From: CBDHDN01 sp965261585
Lineage (GTDB): Bacteria > Pseudomonadota > Alphaproteobacteria > UBA6615
Length of the DNA stretch: 64,000 bases
Assembly: GCA_965261585.1 (NCBI GenBank)
Contig: CBDHDN010000078.1
Span: 10,055 to 74,054 of the forward strand
Direction: 5' to 3'
Made by a program: the position numbers and the translations under genes. The notes below the pieces were generated by a model that saw only the letters and a program-made list of their open reading frames with translations, made no database searches and had not been told where the DNA came from. Shown here piece by piece: positions 42,676 to 52,645 of this stretch (its first letter is position 1; each line of letters begins with the position of its first letter).

Positions 42676-44552
42676 GTGTGCCGAGCATGACTGACAGCTT
42701 GGAGGTGAAAGTCTTCTATCCAGCCTGATGGTGGCGAAGGATTAGCGAAGCGCAAGGGCGTCGTCGCGAGGCGGGGTCTGAAGGAAGCGTGGAGCAAAAC
42801 CGCGACCCGATGGACAAGAACCGGATATGAGGCCGACCCGGCCGGACGAGCGGGCCTACAACCGCGAAGTCCATAACCATCAAGGGCCGGGGCGGTAGAT
42901 TCGGCGGGTGTGCGGTGAAGGCGGTCAGTCTTACCTCGGGAGGTCTGCGCCGTGTCCGGAATCCCCGGACTGAGCGTGCCCGTAAGGGCCGTGATCGCGG
43001 CGCAGAAGTCAGCAGAGGGCATAGTAGTCGGCTTGCCGACGAAGGCCCGAACGACGGACAGGGTGAGTAGGTCGGCACGCTCATGCGGACCAAGCGGCAG
43101 AATATCCAGTTGGAACTGGCCTTGGAGCCGGAGGCGAAGGGTGAAGCCCGGAGCACCGGAGACCGAGGGACCGAAGTTCGCGTGGCGTGTGCCGACCCCG
43201 AAAGCCCGGCGGACGGGCGGAGACCATCCATGGAGGCGGTGGTCGAGCCCGGCAATCTGAGGAAGGCGCTGGCGCGTGTCCAGCGCAACAAGGGGGCGCC
43301 CGGCATCGACGGCATGACGGTCGTAGAGCTGGGTGCTCATCTGAAGGACCACTGGCCCGAGACCAAGGCCCGACTTCTCGACGGCACCTATGAACCGCAG
43401 CCGGTACGGCGCGTGGAGATACCGAAGGCATCGGGCGGCGTTCGCCTGCTCGGCGTGCCGACGGTGCTCGACCGCTTCATCCAGCAAGCGGTGATGCAGG
43501 TGTTGCAGGGAGACTGGGACGGAAGCTTCTCGGATGCGAGCTACGGGTTCCGGCCCGGACGCTCGGCCCATCAGGCGGTAACGCGCGCGCAGGACCACAT
43601 CCGAGCGGGCTGCGCCATCGTGGTCGATCTCGATCTGGAGAAATTCTTCGACCGGGTGAACCACGACATCCTGATGGGGCTGGTGGCCAAGCGCGTGGCC
43701 GACAAACGTCTGCTCAAGCTCATCCGCGGTTTCCTGACCGCGGGGGTGATGGACGGTGGGCTAGTCGGCCCAACCACCGAGGGAACGCCGCAGGGCGGTC
43801 CGCTCTCGCCGCTGCTGTCGAATCTGATGCTGGACGTCCTGGACAAGGAACTGGAGAAGCGCGGCCACCGCTTCGTCCGCTACGCCGACGACTGCAACAT
43901 CTATGTGCGGTCCAGGCGCGCTGGCGAGCGGGTCATGGCTAGCGTGAAACGCTTCCTTGCCCGGCGGCTGAAGCTGAAGGTGAACGCGGCAAAGAGCGGA
44001 GTGGACCGTCCGGCGGTGCGGGCCTTCCTGGGCTTCAGCTTCACGGGCGGGCGGTCGCCGAAGCGGCGCATCGCGCCGCAGGCGCTCGTCCGGTTCAAGG
44101 CGCGGGTCCGGAAGCTGACACGGCGTACCAAGAGTGTCAGTCTTGCCCGTCTCGTCGCGGAGTTGTCCCGCTACCTCATCGGGTGGCGGGGCTACTTCGG
44201 CTTCTGCGAGACCCCCTCGGTACTGCACCGCCTCGACGGGTGGGTCAGACGGCGGCTCCGCGCCTTCGTCTGGCGGCAGTGGAAGCGCGGGCGTACCCGC
44301 TTTGCGGCGCTGCGTCGCCTCGACATCAACCCGCACCTGTCGGCGAGGACCGCCGCCAGTGTCCGTGGGCCATGGCGAATCAGCAGCAGTCCCGCGCTTG
44401 TTTACGCGCTCCCCAACGCCTTCTTCGACCGGCTCGGCCTCGCGTCTCTCCGATGCAGTCCAGCCGCTTAAATCCGTCGAACCGCCGTGTACGGACCCGT
44501 ATGCACGGTGGTGTGGGAGGGGTGGAGCCGCGAGGCTCCCCCCTATCCCGAT
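42676..44552 (+). mobile_element. Group II intron, second type (1877 bp)
   Basis: It begins GTGTGCCGAGCATGACTG and ends with a domain V-like hairpin (gccgtgtacggacccgtatg) and a domain VI stem (ggagccgcgaggctcc) to tatcccgat. The borders are fixed by rejoining the transporter frame. It is unrelated in sequence to copies A-C. Confidence 0.88.
43083..44471 (+). CDS. ltrA: Group II intron reverse transcriptase/maturase (second type)
   Basis: A 462-residue intron-encoded protein with RT motifs YGFRPGRSAHQAVTRAQ, TPQGGPLSPLLSNLMLDVLD and YADD (FVRYADDCNIYV). The maturase part reads IGWRGYFGFCETPSVLHRLD, and the tail SSPALVYALPNAFFDRLGL is typical of this group. There is no HNH domain. ATG 43083 is 407 bases into the intron, leaving room for ribozyme domains I-III. 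The frame is intact. Confidence 0.93.
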   Translation: MRTKRQNIQLELALEPEAKGEARSTGDRGTEVRVACADPESPADGRRPSMEAVVEPGNLRKALARVQRNKGAPGIDGMTVVELGAHLKDHWPETKARLLDGTYEPQPVRRVEIPKASGGVRLLGVPTVLDRFIQQAVMQVLQGDWDGSFSDASYGFRPGRSAHQAVTRAQDHIRAGCAIVVDLDLEKFFDRVNHDILMGLVAKRVADKRLLKLIRGFLTAGVMDGGLVGPTTEGTPQGGPLSPLLSNLMLDVLDKELEKRGHRFVRYADDCNIYVRSRRAGERVMASVKRFLARRLKLKVNAAKSGVDRPAVRAFLGFSFTGGRSPKRRIAPQALVRFKARVRKLTRRTKSVSLARLVAELSRYLIGWRGYFGFCETPSVLHRLDGWVRRRLRAFVWRQWKRGRTRFAALRRLDINPHLSARTAASVRGPWRISSSPALVYALPNAFFDRLGLASLRCSPAA

Positions 44553-44855
44553 GTGGCGGCGCCGATCACCCACAGGCCGAAGGCGCCCATGGACAGGCCC
44601 TTGAGCAGCGCCGTCCCGGCGCGCGCGCAGGCCCATGGACAGCACGAACAGGGTGATGGCGTAGTTCGCCGAATCGCCCAGGAAGTCCAGCGCATCGGCC
44701 TGCAGGGAGACCGAGCCGGCGATCAGACCGGCAACCGCCTCGACGACGAACATGGTGGCGTTGACGGCCAGCGCCAGCCACAGGACGCAGCGGTAGCGCG
44801 TGTCCGTCGTGGCCGCGCCGTCGGTGTCGTCCGGGCAATGGGTACAGCCGGCCAC

Positions 44856-45224
44856 TCAGGCCTCGTCGCCGCCGTCGGCCGGCTCGCCGACATGGGCGAC
44901 CATGTCGGCAATGACGCAGCGGATGTGGTCGTCCGCCGCCGAATAGTGGATCTGCTTGCCGTGGCGCTCACCGCGCAGAACGCGGGCCGCGCGCAGCAGC
45001 CGCAGGTGATGGCTCACCAGCGACGGCGACAGACCGAGCCGGTCGGCGATATCGCCGACGCTGGTCGGCGTCTCGAGGCAGGTCAGGATGATGCGCAGGC
45101 GGCTGCCGTCGCCCATCAGGCGGAACATGTCGGCCAGCTCGGCCGCCTGATCTTCGCTCAGCCGGGGCAGGGCAGGGGAGGGTCGGTCTGGAGGTTCGTT
45201 AATGACATATGAACACCTGTTCAT
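44856..45224 (-). CDS. ArsR/SmtB family metal-responsive repressor
   Basis: A 122-residue winged-helix repressor: LADMFRLMGDGSRLRIILTC, SVGDIADRLGLSPSLVSHHL and RHGKQIHYSAADDHIRCVIA. The last helix with DDHIRCV..MVAHV matches the alpha5 metal site region of SmtB/CzrA proteins, so zinc or a related metal is the likely inducer. The stop abuts the transporter GTG, so the pair forms an operon. The start ATG (45224) lies inside a perfect palindromic operator, suggesting autorepression and possibly a leaderless message. Confidence 0.9.
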   Translation of the reverse strand: MNRCSYVINEPPDRPSPALPRLSEDQAAELADMFRLMGDGSRLRIILTCLETPTSVGDIADRLGLSPSLVSHHLRLLRAARVLRGERHGKQIHYSAADDHIRCVIADMVAHVGEPADGGDEA

Positions 45225-45227
45225 ATG
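45206..45227. promoter_or_regulatory. ArsR-type operator, perfect palindrome
   Basis: CATATGAACA-CC-TGTTCATATG is a perfect 10-2-10 inverted repeat of the SmtB/CzrA operator type (TGAACA...TGTTCA). It covers the annotated arsR start codon, so repressor binding would block the operon directly. Confidence 0.85.
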
Positions 45228-45450
45228 ATACTGATATTGTCCTCCAATAGCAAGCGTGTTCTCGCCGCTATCCCATTGGTGTCCGGTTTGAGGTCGAGGC
45301 GTACCACGCCATTGGACGCGCTCGCGTTTGCAGTCATCGATCGATAGCGGGGCTCGAAAGACGGAAGCGCGTCACCCCGGCTCAAGGCAGCTCAAGGATC
45401 GCCGCTTGCGCGTGCGTTTTGCCGAAGATCGCGGTTGTTACGCTGGCCTG

Positions 45451-46800
45451 CTAGGCACCCTCGTCCGAGCTGACCCGCCCTTGCCGGGCGGCGTCGCGCA
45501 GGTCGGAGACCGCGTTGGCGTGGGCGTCGAAGCCTTCGTAGCGGGCCAGGGTGCGGGCGTGCTCGGCGAGCGGGCCGTAGCCGGCCGCCGTGACGTAGCC
45601 GATCGACGTGCGTTTCAGGAAATCGTGCACGGAGAGCGGCGAGGCGACACGCGCCGCCCCGGCCGTCGGGATCACCGCGTTGGGGCCGAGCACGAAGTTC
45701 GCGAGCGTGCCCGGGGTGTGCTCGCCGAGCAGGACCTCGCCGGCGTGCTCGATGCGGCCGAGCAGGGCGAACGGCTCGGCGGTCAGGATCTGCAGGTGCT
45801 CCGGCGCATAGTCGTTGACGAACGCGATCGCCGCGTCCGCGTCGGGCGCCAGGACGATGCCGCCGGACGCGCCGGCGAGCACCGTCGAGGCATAGTCGAC
45901 GCGCTCGTTGCTCATGGCGCCCCAGTAGTCCGGCACGGCGGCGCGCGCCGCCCTCGCCACGGCCGGGCTGTCGGTGACCAGGAAGGCCGAGCTGTCGGGT
46001 CCGTGCTCGGCCTCGATGACCAGGTCGAGGGCGGCGAGGCGCGGGTTCGCGCTGCCATCGGCGAGGATGATTGCCTCGCTCGGTCCGGCCGGGACGCCGG
46101 GGTCGATGACGCCGGCCAGCACCCGCTTGGCCGCGGCGACCCAGGGGCTGCCGGGTCCGACGATCTTGGCAACCCTGGGCACGGTTTCGGTGCCGTAGGC
46201 GACGGCGGCGACGGCCTGGGCGCCGCCGCACTTGTAGACCTCGCGTACGCCGAGGATGTCGGCGGCCAGAAGCGTCGCCGCGTCGACCGTGCCGTCGGCG
46301 CCCGGCGGCGTGACGAGAATAATACGCGGCACACCGGCGACGACCGCCGGGACCAGCGTCATCATGGCGACGCTGGGGAACGCGCCCTTGCCGCGCGGCA
46401 CGTAGCAGGCGACGGACGGGATCGGCCGCGTCCGCTCGCCGGCGAAGGCGCCGGGGCGGATCTCCTTGAGCCACATCTCCTCGGGCATTTGCGCGGCGTG
46501 GAAGCGGCGGATGCCGTCGATCGCGTATTCGATGGCGGCGATGACCGCGGGCGCGAGGCCGGCCCGGGCGCGCGCGAACTCCGTGTCGCTGACGCGCAGG
46601 GCGCCCGGCGCGATCTGCGCATTGTCGAACTCGGCGGCGAAGTGGACGAGCGCCGCGTCGCCGTCGGTACGGACGCGCGCAATGATCGGCTCGACCCCGG
46701 CGAGGTAGGGGCCGAGGTCGTCCTCGGCGCGGCTCAGCAGCGCGGCGCGTTCGGCAGCGGAGAGCTTGGCGAGCTCGTGCAGGGCGACGGGGCGTGGCAT
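45451..46800 (-). CDS. hisD: Histidinol dehydrogenase family protein
   Basis: It oxidises L-histidinol to histidine in the classical enzyme. The 449-residue protein has PRGKGAFPSVAMMTLVPAVV, GPGSPWVAAAKRVLAGVIDP, AGPSEAIILADGSANP, LVIEAEHGPDSSAFLVTDSP (catalytic Glu-His), DYAPEHLQI and FDAHANAVSDLR (metal His region). The usual GxNHVLPT reads GPNAVIPT here, so one otherwise conserved His is replaced. This and the absence of other his genes raise the chance of a HisD paralogue with another alcohol substrate. ATG 46800. Confidence 0.8.
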   Translation of the reverse strand: MPRPVALHELAKLSAAERAALLSRAEDDLGPYLAGVEPIIARVRTDGDAALVHFAAEFDNAQIAPGALRVSDTEFARARAGLAPAVIAAIEYAIDGIRRFHAAQMPEEMWLKEIRPGAFAGERTRPIPSVACYVPRGKGAFPSVAMMTLVPAVVAGVPRIILVTPPGADGTVDAATLLAADILGVREVYKCGGAQAVAAVAYGTETVPRVAKIVGPGSPWVAAAKRVLAGVIDPGVPAGPSEAIILADGSANPRLAALDLVIEAEHGPDSSAFLVTDSPAVARAARAAVPDYWGAMSNERVDYASTVLAGASGGIVLAPDADAAIAFVNDYAPEHLQILTAEPFALLGRIEHAGEVLLGEHTPGTLANFVLGPNAVIPTAGAARVASPLSVHDFLKRTSIGYVTAAGYGPLAEHARTLARYEGFDAHANAVSDLRDAARQGRVSSDEGA

Positions 46801-46844
46801 GGCCGCGTAGGTAGCCCGCCCGGTTGCACCTGTCCAGGCTCGCG

Positions 46845-48679
46845 CTAGCCGCTGACCAGCCGGTGGACGTTGAGGCTGCTGCGCCGGCCGCGCAGAGTGT
46901 GCGGCCCGAGGAACGTGAGCGTCAGATCGTCCGGCGCACCGGCGGCGGTCGCCTCGCTGACCAGGACGACGCAGTCGTCGTCGGGGGCGATCTCCTTGGC
47001 CAGGCCCTGCAGACGTGACGGCGTGTTCACGGGGTCGCCGACGACGGTGTAGTTGACCCGGCTCTGCGAGCCGATGTTGCCGACGATCACCGGGCCGGTG
47101 TGCAGGCCGGTGTGCAGGCCGACGCGCATGGCGACGACATCGCCGCCGTCGGCGCGCTGCCGCCGCATCCCGTCGGCGACGGCCAGGCATATGGCGGCGG
47201 CGGCGCGCAGGGCGCGGGCGCGGTGGTCGGTCATCGGCTCCGGCGCGCCCCAAAACGCCATGATGCTGTCGCCGATGAACTTGTCGACGGTGCCGCCCTC
47301 GGCCTCGATACAGTGCGCGATCAGGTCGAAATGGTGGTTCAGCAGGCCGGCGACCTCCGCCGGCTGCTTGTCCTCGGCCAAAGCGCTGAAGCCACGGATA
47401 TCGGTGAACATGATCGTCAGCTCGCGCTCCTCCGACGCGATGGCGCGGTCGCCATGGCTCATCAGATCGAGGACCAGCCGCTTCGGCACATAGCTTTCGA
47501 ACCAGCGCATGGCGCCGATCAGCGCATTGAACGCGCGCGCCGCGTTGGCGAGCTCGCGGATGCGGCTGCCGGGCAGGGGCTTCGTGTTGGCGATGTCGAG
47601 CGTCGTCAGGCGCTCCGCCGTTGCCGCCAGCAGGCCGATGCGGCCGGCGACCCGGCGCCCCAACAGCTGCGCCAGCACAAGCGCGACAGCCAGGATCGCC
47701 AAACCGGTGCCGCCGGCGACCAGGATGCGGTCAACCTCCCGCCCCAACTCGGCCCTGTCGAAACTGAGGCCCAGCTGCCAGGGGCGGTTCCCGAAGGCGT
47801 CGGACTCGCGCAACAACACGACGCTCACCCCGGCGATCCGGATGGACGAGAACCGGTCCAGAAAGGCGTCGGGAATGCCGTCCGGCCGCGTTTCTTGGGC
47901 CTCCAAGAGCAGCAGCGCGGAATCGGCCGTCGCCGCGAGTGCCGGCAAGGGCGGCTCGTCGCCAGCGGCGCTGGGCGGGTCGTAGCCGACCAGGTCCGGG
48001 TGCGCCAATACGGCGGTGCCGTCGTAAAGGATGAAACGCCGTGAAGTCTTCGTCACGCCGCAGCGCATCGAGGAACGCGTTGACGTCCGTCAGCGCGACC
48101 AGCGCGCCGACGAGGCCAATGAACTCACCGCCGGCACCGCGGACCGGGACGACGACGTTGAGGCCGGCCGTACGCAGCGGCGGCACCCAGATCGGCTCGG
48201 CTCAGAACGGACCGGGGGCGGCCTGCGCGGTACGAAGACGGTCCCGCCTGAACTCGATCGGTGGCCCTGGGTTGGCTTGCAGTACACCGTCCGGCCGGCG
48301 CCCCATCACGACGGCCTGAGCCACCCCGGTCGATGAAGATCATCCCGGTCGCCTGCGGCCGGGCAGCCAGGGCGCCGCGGAAGGTCGCGATGATGGCGCC
48401 CCGGTTCGTCGGTTCCAGCCGGCCGCCGGCGATCATTTCGCCGATTTGGGTCGCTGCCGTCATGACCGGGTCCAGCTGGCCGCGAACACGGGTCTCCAGC
48501 AGCTGCATGCCCAGGTCGGTCTTGTCGAGCAGCAGGTCGAACGTGTTCTCGCGGGCGCTGCCGATCGCCACGTAGAGCACGCCGCCGGCAGCGAACGCGA
48601 CCAGCAGAGAGACGGCACCGGCGAGCGCCGTCGCCAGGGACCAGCGCAGACGCGGCCGGATCTCGACGCGCTCACTCAT
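46845..48679 (-). pseudogene. Membrane adenylate/guanylate cyclase (class III), degraded
   Basis: ATG 48679 starts MSERVEIRPRLRWSLATALA with a transmembrane helix, then a Cache-like extracellular domain. The C-terminal part has the class III cyclase core: IMFTDIRGFSALAEDKQPAE, DKFIGDSIMAFWGAPE and VGLHTGLHTGPVIVGNIG. Three lesions separate start and core. There is a frameshift near 48322 after MIFIDRGG, a TGA at 48202-48204 where PFW-AEPIW is expected, and an extra base in the AAA at 48034-48036 (DEDFTAF-ILYDGT). The downstream open part (407 codons) retains a second helix and the catalytic domain but lacks the sensor. It is probably a pseudogene. Confidence 0.85.
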
Positions 48680-48777
48680 GACCAGACCCACGTCGGTTGG
48701 TGGCCTATTCGGTCGCACCCTAGCATTTGCGCAAGTGGTCGGGCCGCTGCATTCTGGGCGGCACAGGGAGGGCAGCC

Positions 48778-49083
48778 ATGACGGAGCACCTCGTGCGCGG
48801 CAAGTTTCCGCGGCCGGTCTCAGCCACTGCGGTCGTGGCGGATTGGCGGGGCCGTGGCTATTCGTGCGGACCCTTCGTCGACCCGCCGGGCCGGGAGTGG
48901 AACGACTTCGTGCATGCCACGAACGAGCTGGTGACGGTCATGGAAGGCCGCTTGGCACTGACGATCGGCGACACCCAACTGATCGTCGAGCCGGGCGACA
49001 AGGTGTTCATTCCCAACGGTGCCAGGCACTCCGTGAAGAACGTACACCACGACACGACGCGGTGGCTGTTCGGCTACGACTGA
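48778..49083 (+). CDS. Cupin domain protein
   Basis: A 101-residue single-domain cupin: ATNELVTVMEGRLALTIGDT is cupin motif 1-like and LIVEPGDKVFIPNGARHSVK is motif 2 with its His. ATG 48778 has gggagg 8 bases upstream. Such small cupins bind metal and sugars or organic acids; the substrate is not readable. It is convergent with the sugar ABC transporter, which suggests but does not prove a link. Confidence 0.85.
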   Translation: MTEHLVRGKFPRPVSATAVVADWRGRGYSCGPFVDPPGREWNDFVHATNELVTVMEGRLALTIGDTQLIVEPGDKVFIPNGARHSVKNVHHDTTRWLFGYD

Positions 49084-49100
49084 GTGGGTTGTTCCCGCCG

Positions 49101-50039
49101 TCAGGCCTGGACGCGCTGGCCGCGGCCGTAGATCAGCAGCATCGAGATGATGACGACGCCGAAGATGATCTGGCGGCCGGCCTCGGGCATCTGCATGACC
49201 GACAGGATGCTCTGCAGGATCGTGATGAGGATGACGCCGGCGACCGTGCCGGCATAGCTGCCGCGACCGCCCAGGATGTTCGTGCCGCCGAGCACGACCG
49301 CGGCGATTGCCGGCAACAGGAACGGGTCGCCCATCGCCTGATACGCCTTGGTCGTGAAACCGGCCAGCATGATGCCGGCCAGCGCGCTCGCCGCGCCGGA
49401 GAAGGCGAAGCAGAAGATGATGACGCCGCGGGTATTGACGCCCGACAGGTAAGTCGCGCTCTCGCGGTTGCCGATGGCGTAGATGTAGCGGCCCAGCGGC
49501 GTCATCTTCAGGATCAGCAAGACGATGACGCCGACCAGCAGCCAGACGAACAGCGCATTGGGGATCGGCGCCAGCGTCCGGTTGACAGCCAGGAAGTGCA
49601 TCAGGTCGGTGGCGTGGTCCTGCGGCGCGAAGCCGCCGGTGTAGAGCACCATGACGCCTTGTGCGACCACGTTGACGCCCAGGGTGAAGATCATCGAGGG
49701 AATGCGCAGATAGGCGACGCCGATACCGTTGAAGACGCCGAAGGCGAGGCCGGCGACCAGCCCGAACGGGATCGCCGCGGCCGGGTGCCACCAGCCCGCC
49801 GCGGCGGTCGACATCATGCCACCAACGGTGACGAGCCACGGGATCGACAGATCGATGTGGCCCAGCAGGATGACCATCATGGCGCCGGAGGCGACAATTC
49901 CCAGGAACGTCGCGACCTGCAGCTGCTGCAGCAGATAGGTCGGCGACAGGAAGCTCGACGAGAAGATGCTGGCCACCAGCAGCAGCACGACGATGAACCC
50001 GTAGGCGATCAGCACTGACTTGTCGACGGCCTTCAGCAT
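49101..50039 (-). CDS. Ribose-type sugar ABC transporter permease
   Basis: A 312-residue RbsC/BPD-2 permease with about eight hydrophobic helices and the conserved loop VLGGTNILGGRGSYAGTVAGVI; GHIDLSIPWLVTVGGMM is the family's LSVG-type segment. ATG 50039 lies 8 bases after the first permease's stop. It works with the second permease and the ATPase upstream in one operon. Confidence 0.9.
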   Translation of the reverse strand: MLKAVDKSVLIAYGFIVVLLLVASIFSSSFLSPTYLLQQLQVATFLGIVASGAMMVILLGHIDLSIPWLVTVGGMMSTAAAGWWHPAAAIPFGLVAGLAFGVFNGIGVAYLRIPSMIFTLGVNVVAQGVMVLYTGGFAPQDHATDLMHFLAVNRTLAPIPNALFVWLLVGVIVLLILKMTPLGRYIYAIGNRESATYLSGVNTRGVIIFCFAFSGAASALAGIMLAGFTTKAYQAMGDPFLLPAIAAVVLGGTNILGGRGSYAGTVAGVILITILQSILSVMQMPEAGRQIIFGVVIISMLLIYGRGQRVQA

Positions 50040-50047
50040 CGTTCCGC

Positions 50048-51027
50048 CTATCCGCCGAACAATTCGAGCCGGTTGCGCACCTGCAGCACGCGGAACGCAC
50101 CGAGGCTGACCGCCGAGAGCAGCACGACGCCCTGGAACAGCGGCTGCCACAAAGGCGGCAGGTCGAAGACGAACAACAAATCGCCGATCGTTGCCAGGAT
50201 GAATGCGCCGAAGACCGAGCCGACGGCGCCGCCGGCGCCGCCGAACAGCGAGGTGCCGCCGATGACGACGGCGGCGGCGATCGAGTTCAGGGTGCGCAGG
50301 CCGCCGGCCGGCGCGCTCGCCTCGCCCGAGAACGTGATGAAGGTCAGCATCAGGCCGGAGATCGCCGCCAGCAGGCCGGCCAGCGTGTAGGCGGCCAGCT
50401 TCGAGCGGTTGATCCGCACGCCCGACAGATAGGCCGCGCCCTCGGCCGAGCCGGCGGCACAGCAGCCGCGGCCAAGGGTCGAGCGGCGGAACGGCAGCCA
50501 GATCAGGACGACGACCGCGAACAGCAGGACAAGCGACGTCGGCACGACGCCGAACACGGTCTCGGTCATGAAAAAGGCGAGATCCTCGTGCACGTCGCCG
50601 CCCGGGATCGGCCGGATCAACAGGGCGATGCCGAAATAGATCGCACCGGTGGCCAGGGTCACGATGATCGGCTGCAGCCGGCCGTAGACGATGATGCAGC
50701 CGTTCATGAATCCGGCCAGCGCGCCGGCGCCGAGGACACCAATAATGCCCAGCGCGACCTGCAACGGGTTGCCGATGACGATCGTCGAGGCGATGACATT
50801 CGTCAGCACCATGATCATGCCGATCGACAAATCGAGGCCTCCGGTCAGCACCGGGATCGTTTGGGCCATGCCGGTCAGTGCCGCCAGCACTGCCTTGTTC
50901 GCCGCTGTGTTGACGACGGGAACGGTCAGGCCGGCCGAGTGAAAGCCGATGAACACGCTGAACATGATGATGAACACGACGAACGCGACGAGCGCGCCAT
51001 AGTTCTGGCTCAGCCACAGCCGTGGGT

Positions 51028-51031
<4 letters not shown>
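50048..51031 (-). CDS. Ribose-type sugar ABC transporter permease
   Basis: A 327-residue inner-membrane permease: VLTGGLDLSIGMIMVLTNVI and VVIGGTSLFGGAGGAVGSVF are the two hallmarks of the family. ATG 51031 overlaps the ATPase stop (ATGA), so translation is coupled. Together with the 49101 gene it forms a heterodimeric channel. Confidence 0.92.
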
Positions 51032-52575
<1,544 letters not shown>

Positions 52576-52604
52576 GAAACCCTCTCGTTCCGGCGCGGGA
52601 GCTT

Positions 52605-52634
52605 GGCGGGTGCCGCAGGCCTGCGGCACCCGCC
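52605..52634. terminator. 30-bp perfect palindrome between binding-protein and ATPase genes
   Basis: GGCGGGTGCCGCAGG and its exact complement CCTGCGGCACCCGCC are adjacent, forming a 15-bp GC-rich stem. No T-run follows, so it is more likely a processing or attenuating hairpin that keeps binding-protein mRNA in excess than a strong terminator. Confidence 0.6.
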
Positions 52635-52645
52635 ACCACGGATTT

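Larger units (their letters stand above)
42351..44855 (-). pseudogene. Small CDF-like cation transporter, cut by antisense group II intron and frameshifted
   Basis: Coding parts are 44855-44553 and 42675-42351. GTG 44855 directly follows the arsR stop. The N-terminal part reads TMFVVEAVAGLIAGSVSLQA then DALDFLGDSANYAITLFVLS, the cation-diffusion-facilitator first helices with D..D metal residues. After intron removal GLWVIGAATYKVVAGTPPDA joins correctly, and NMRSVWLCSRNDEISNVAVI follows. A second lesion, loss of two bases in the GC run at 44619-44629, shifts the frame before the intron. About 207 residues would be normal for this ArsR-linked group. The intron is on the opposite strand and cannot splice from this message. 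Confidence 0.85.

Noticed and set aside
52605..52634. A classical rho-independent terminator
   Set aside because: The stem is perfect but no T-run follows on either side, so I call it a hairpin with uncertain termination.
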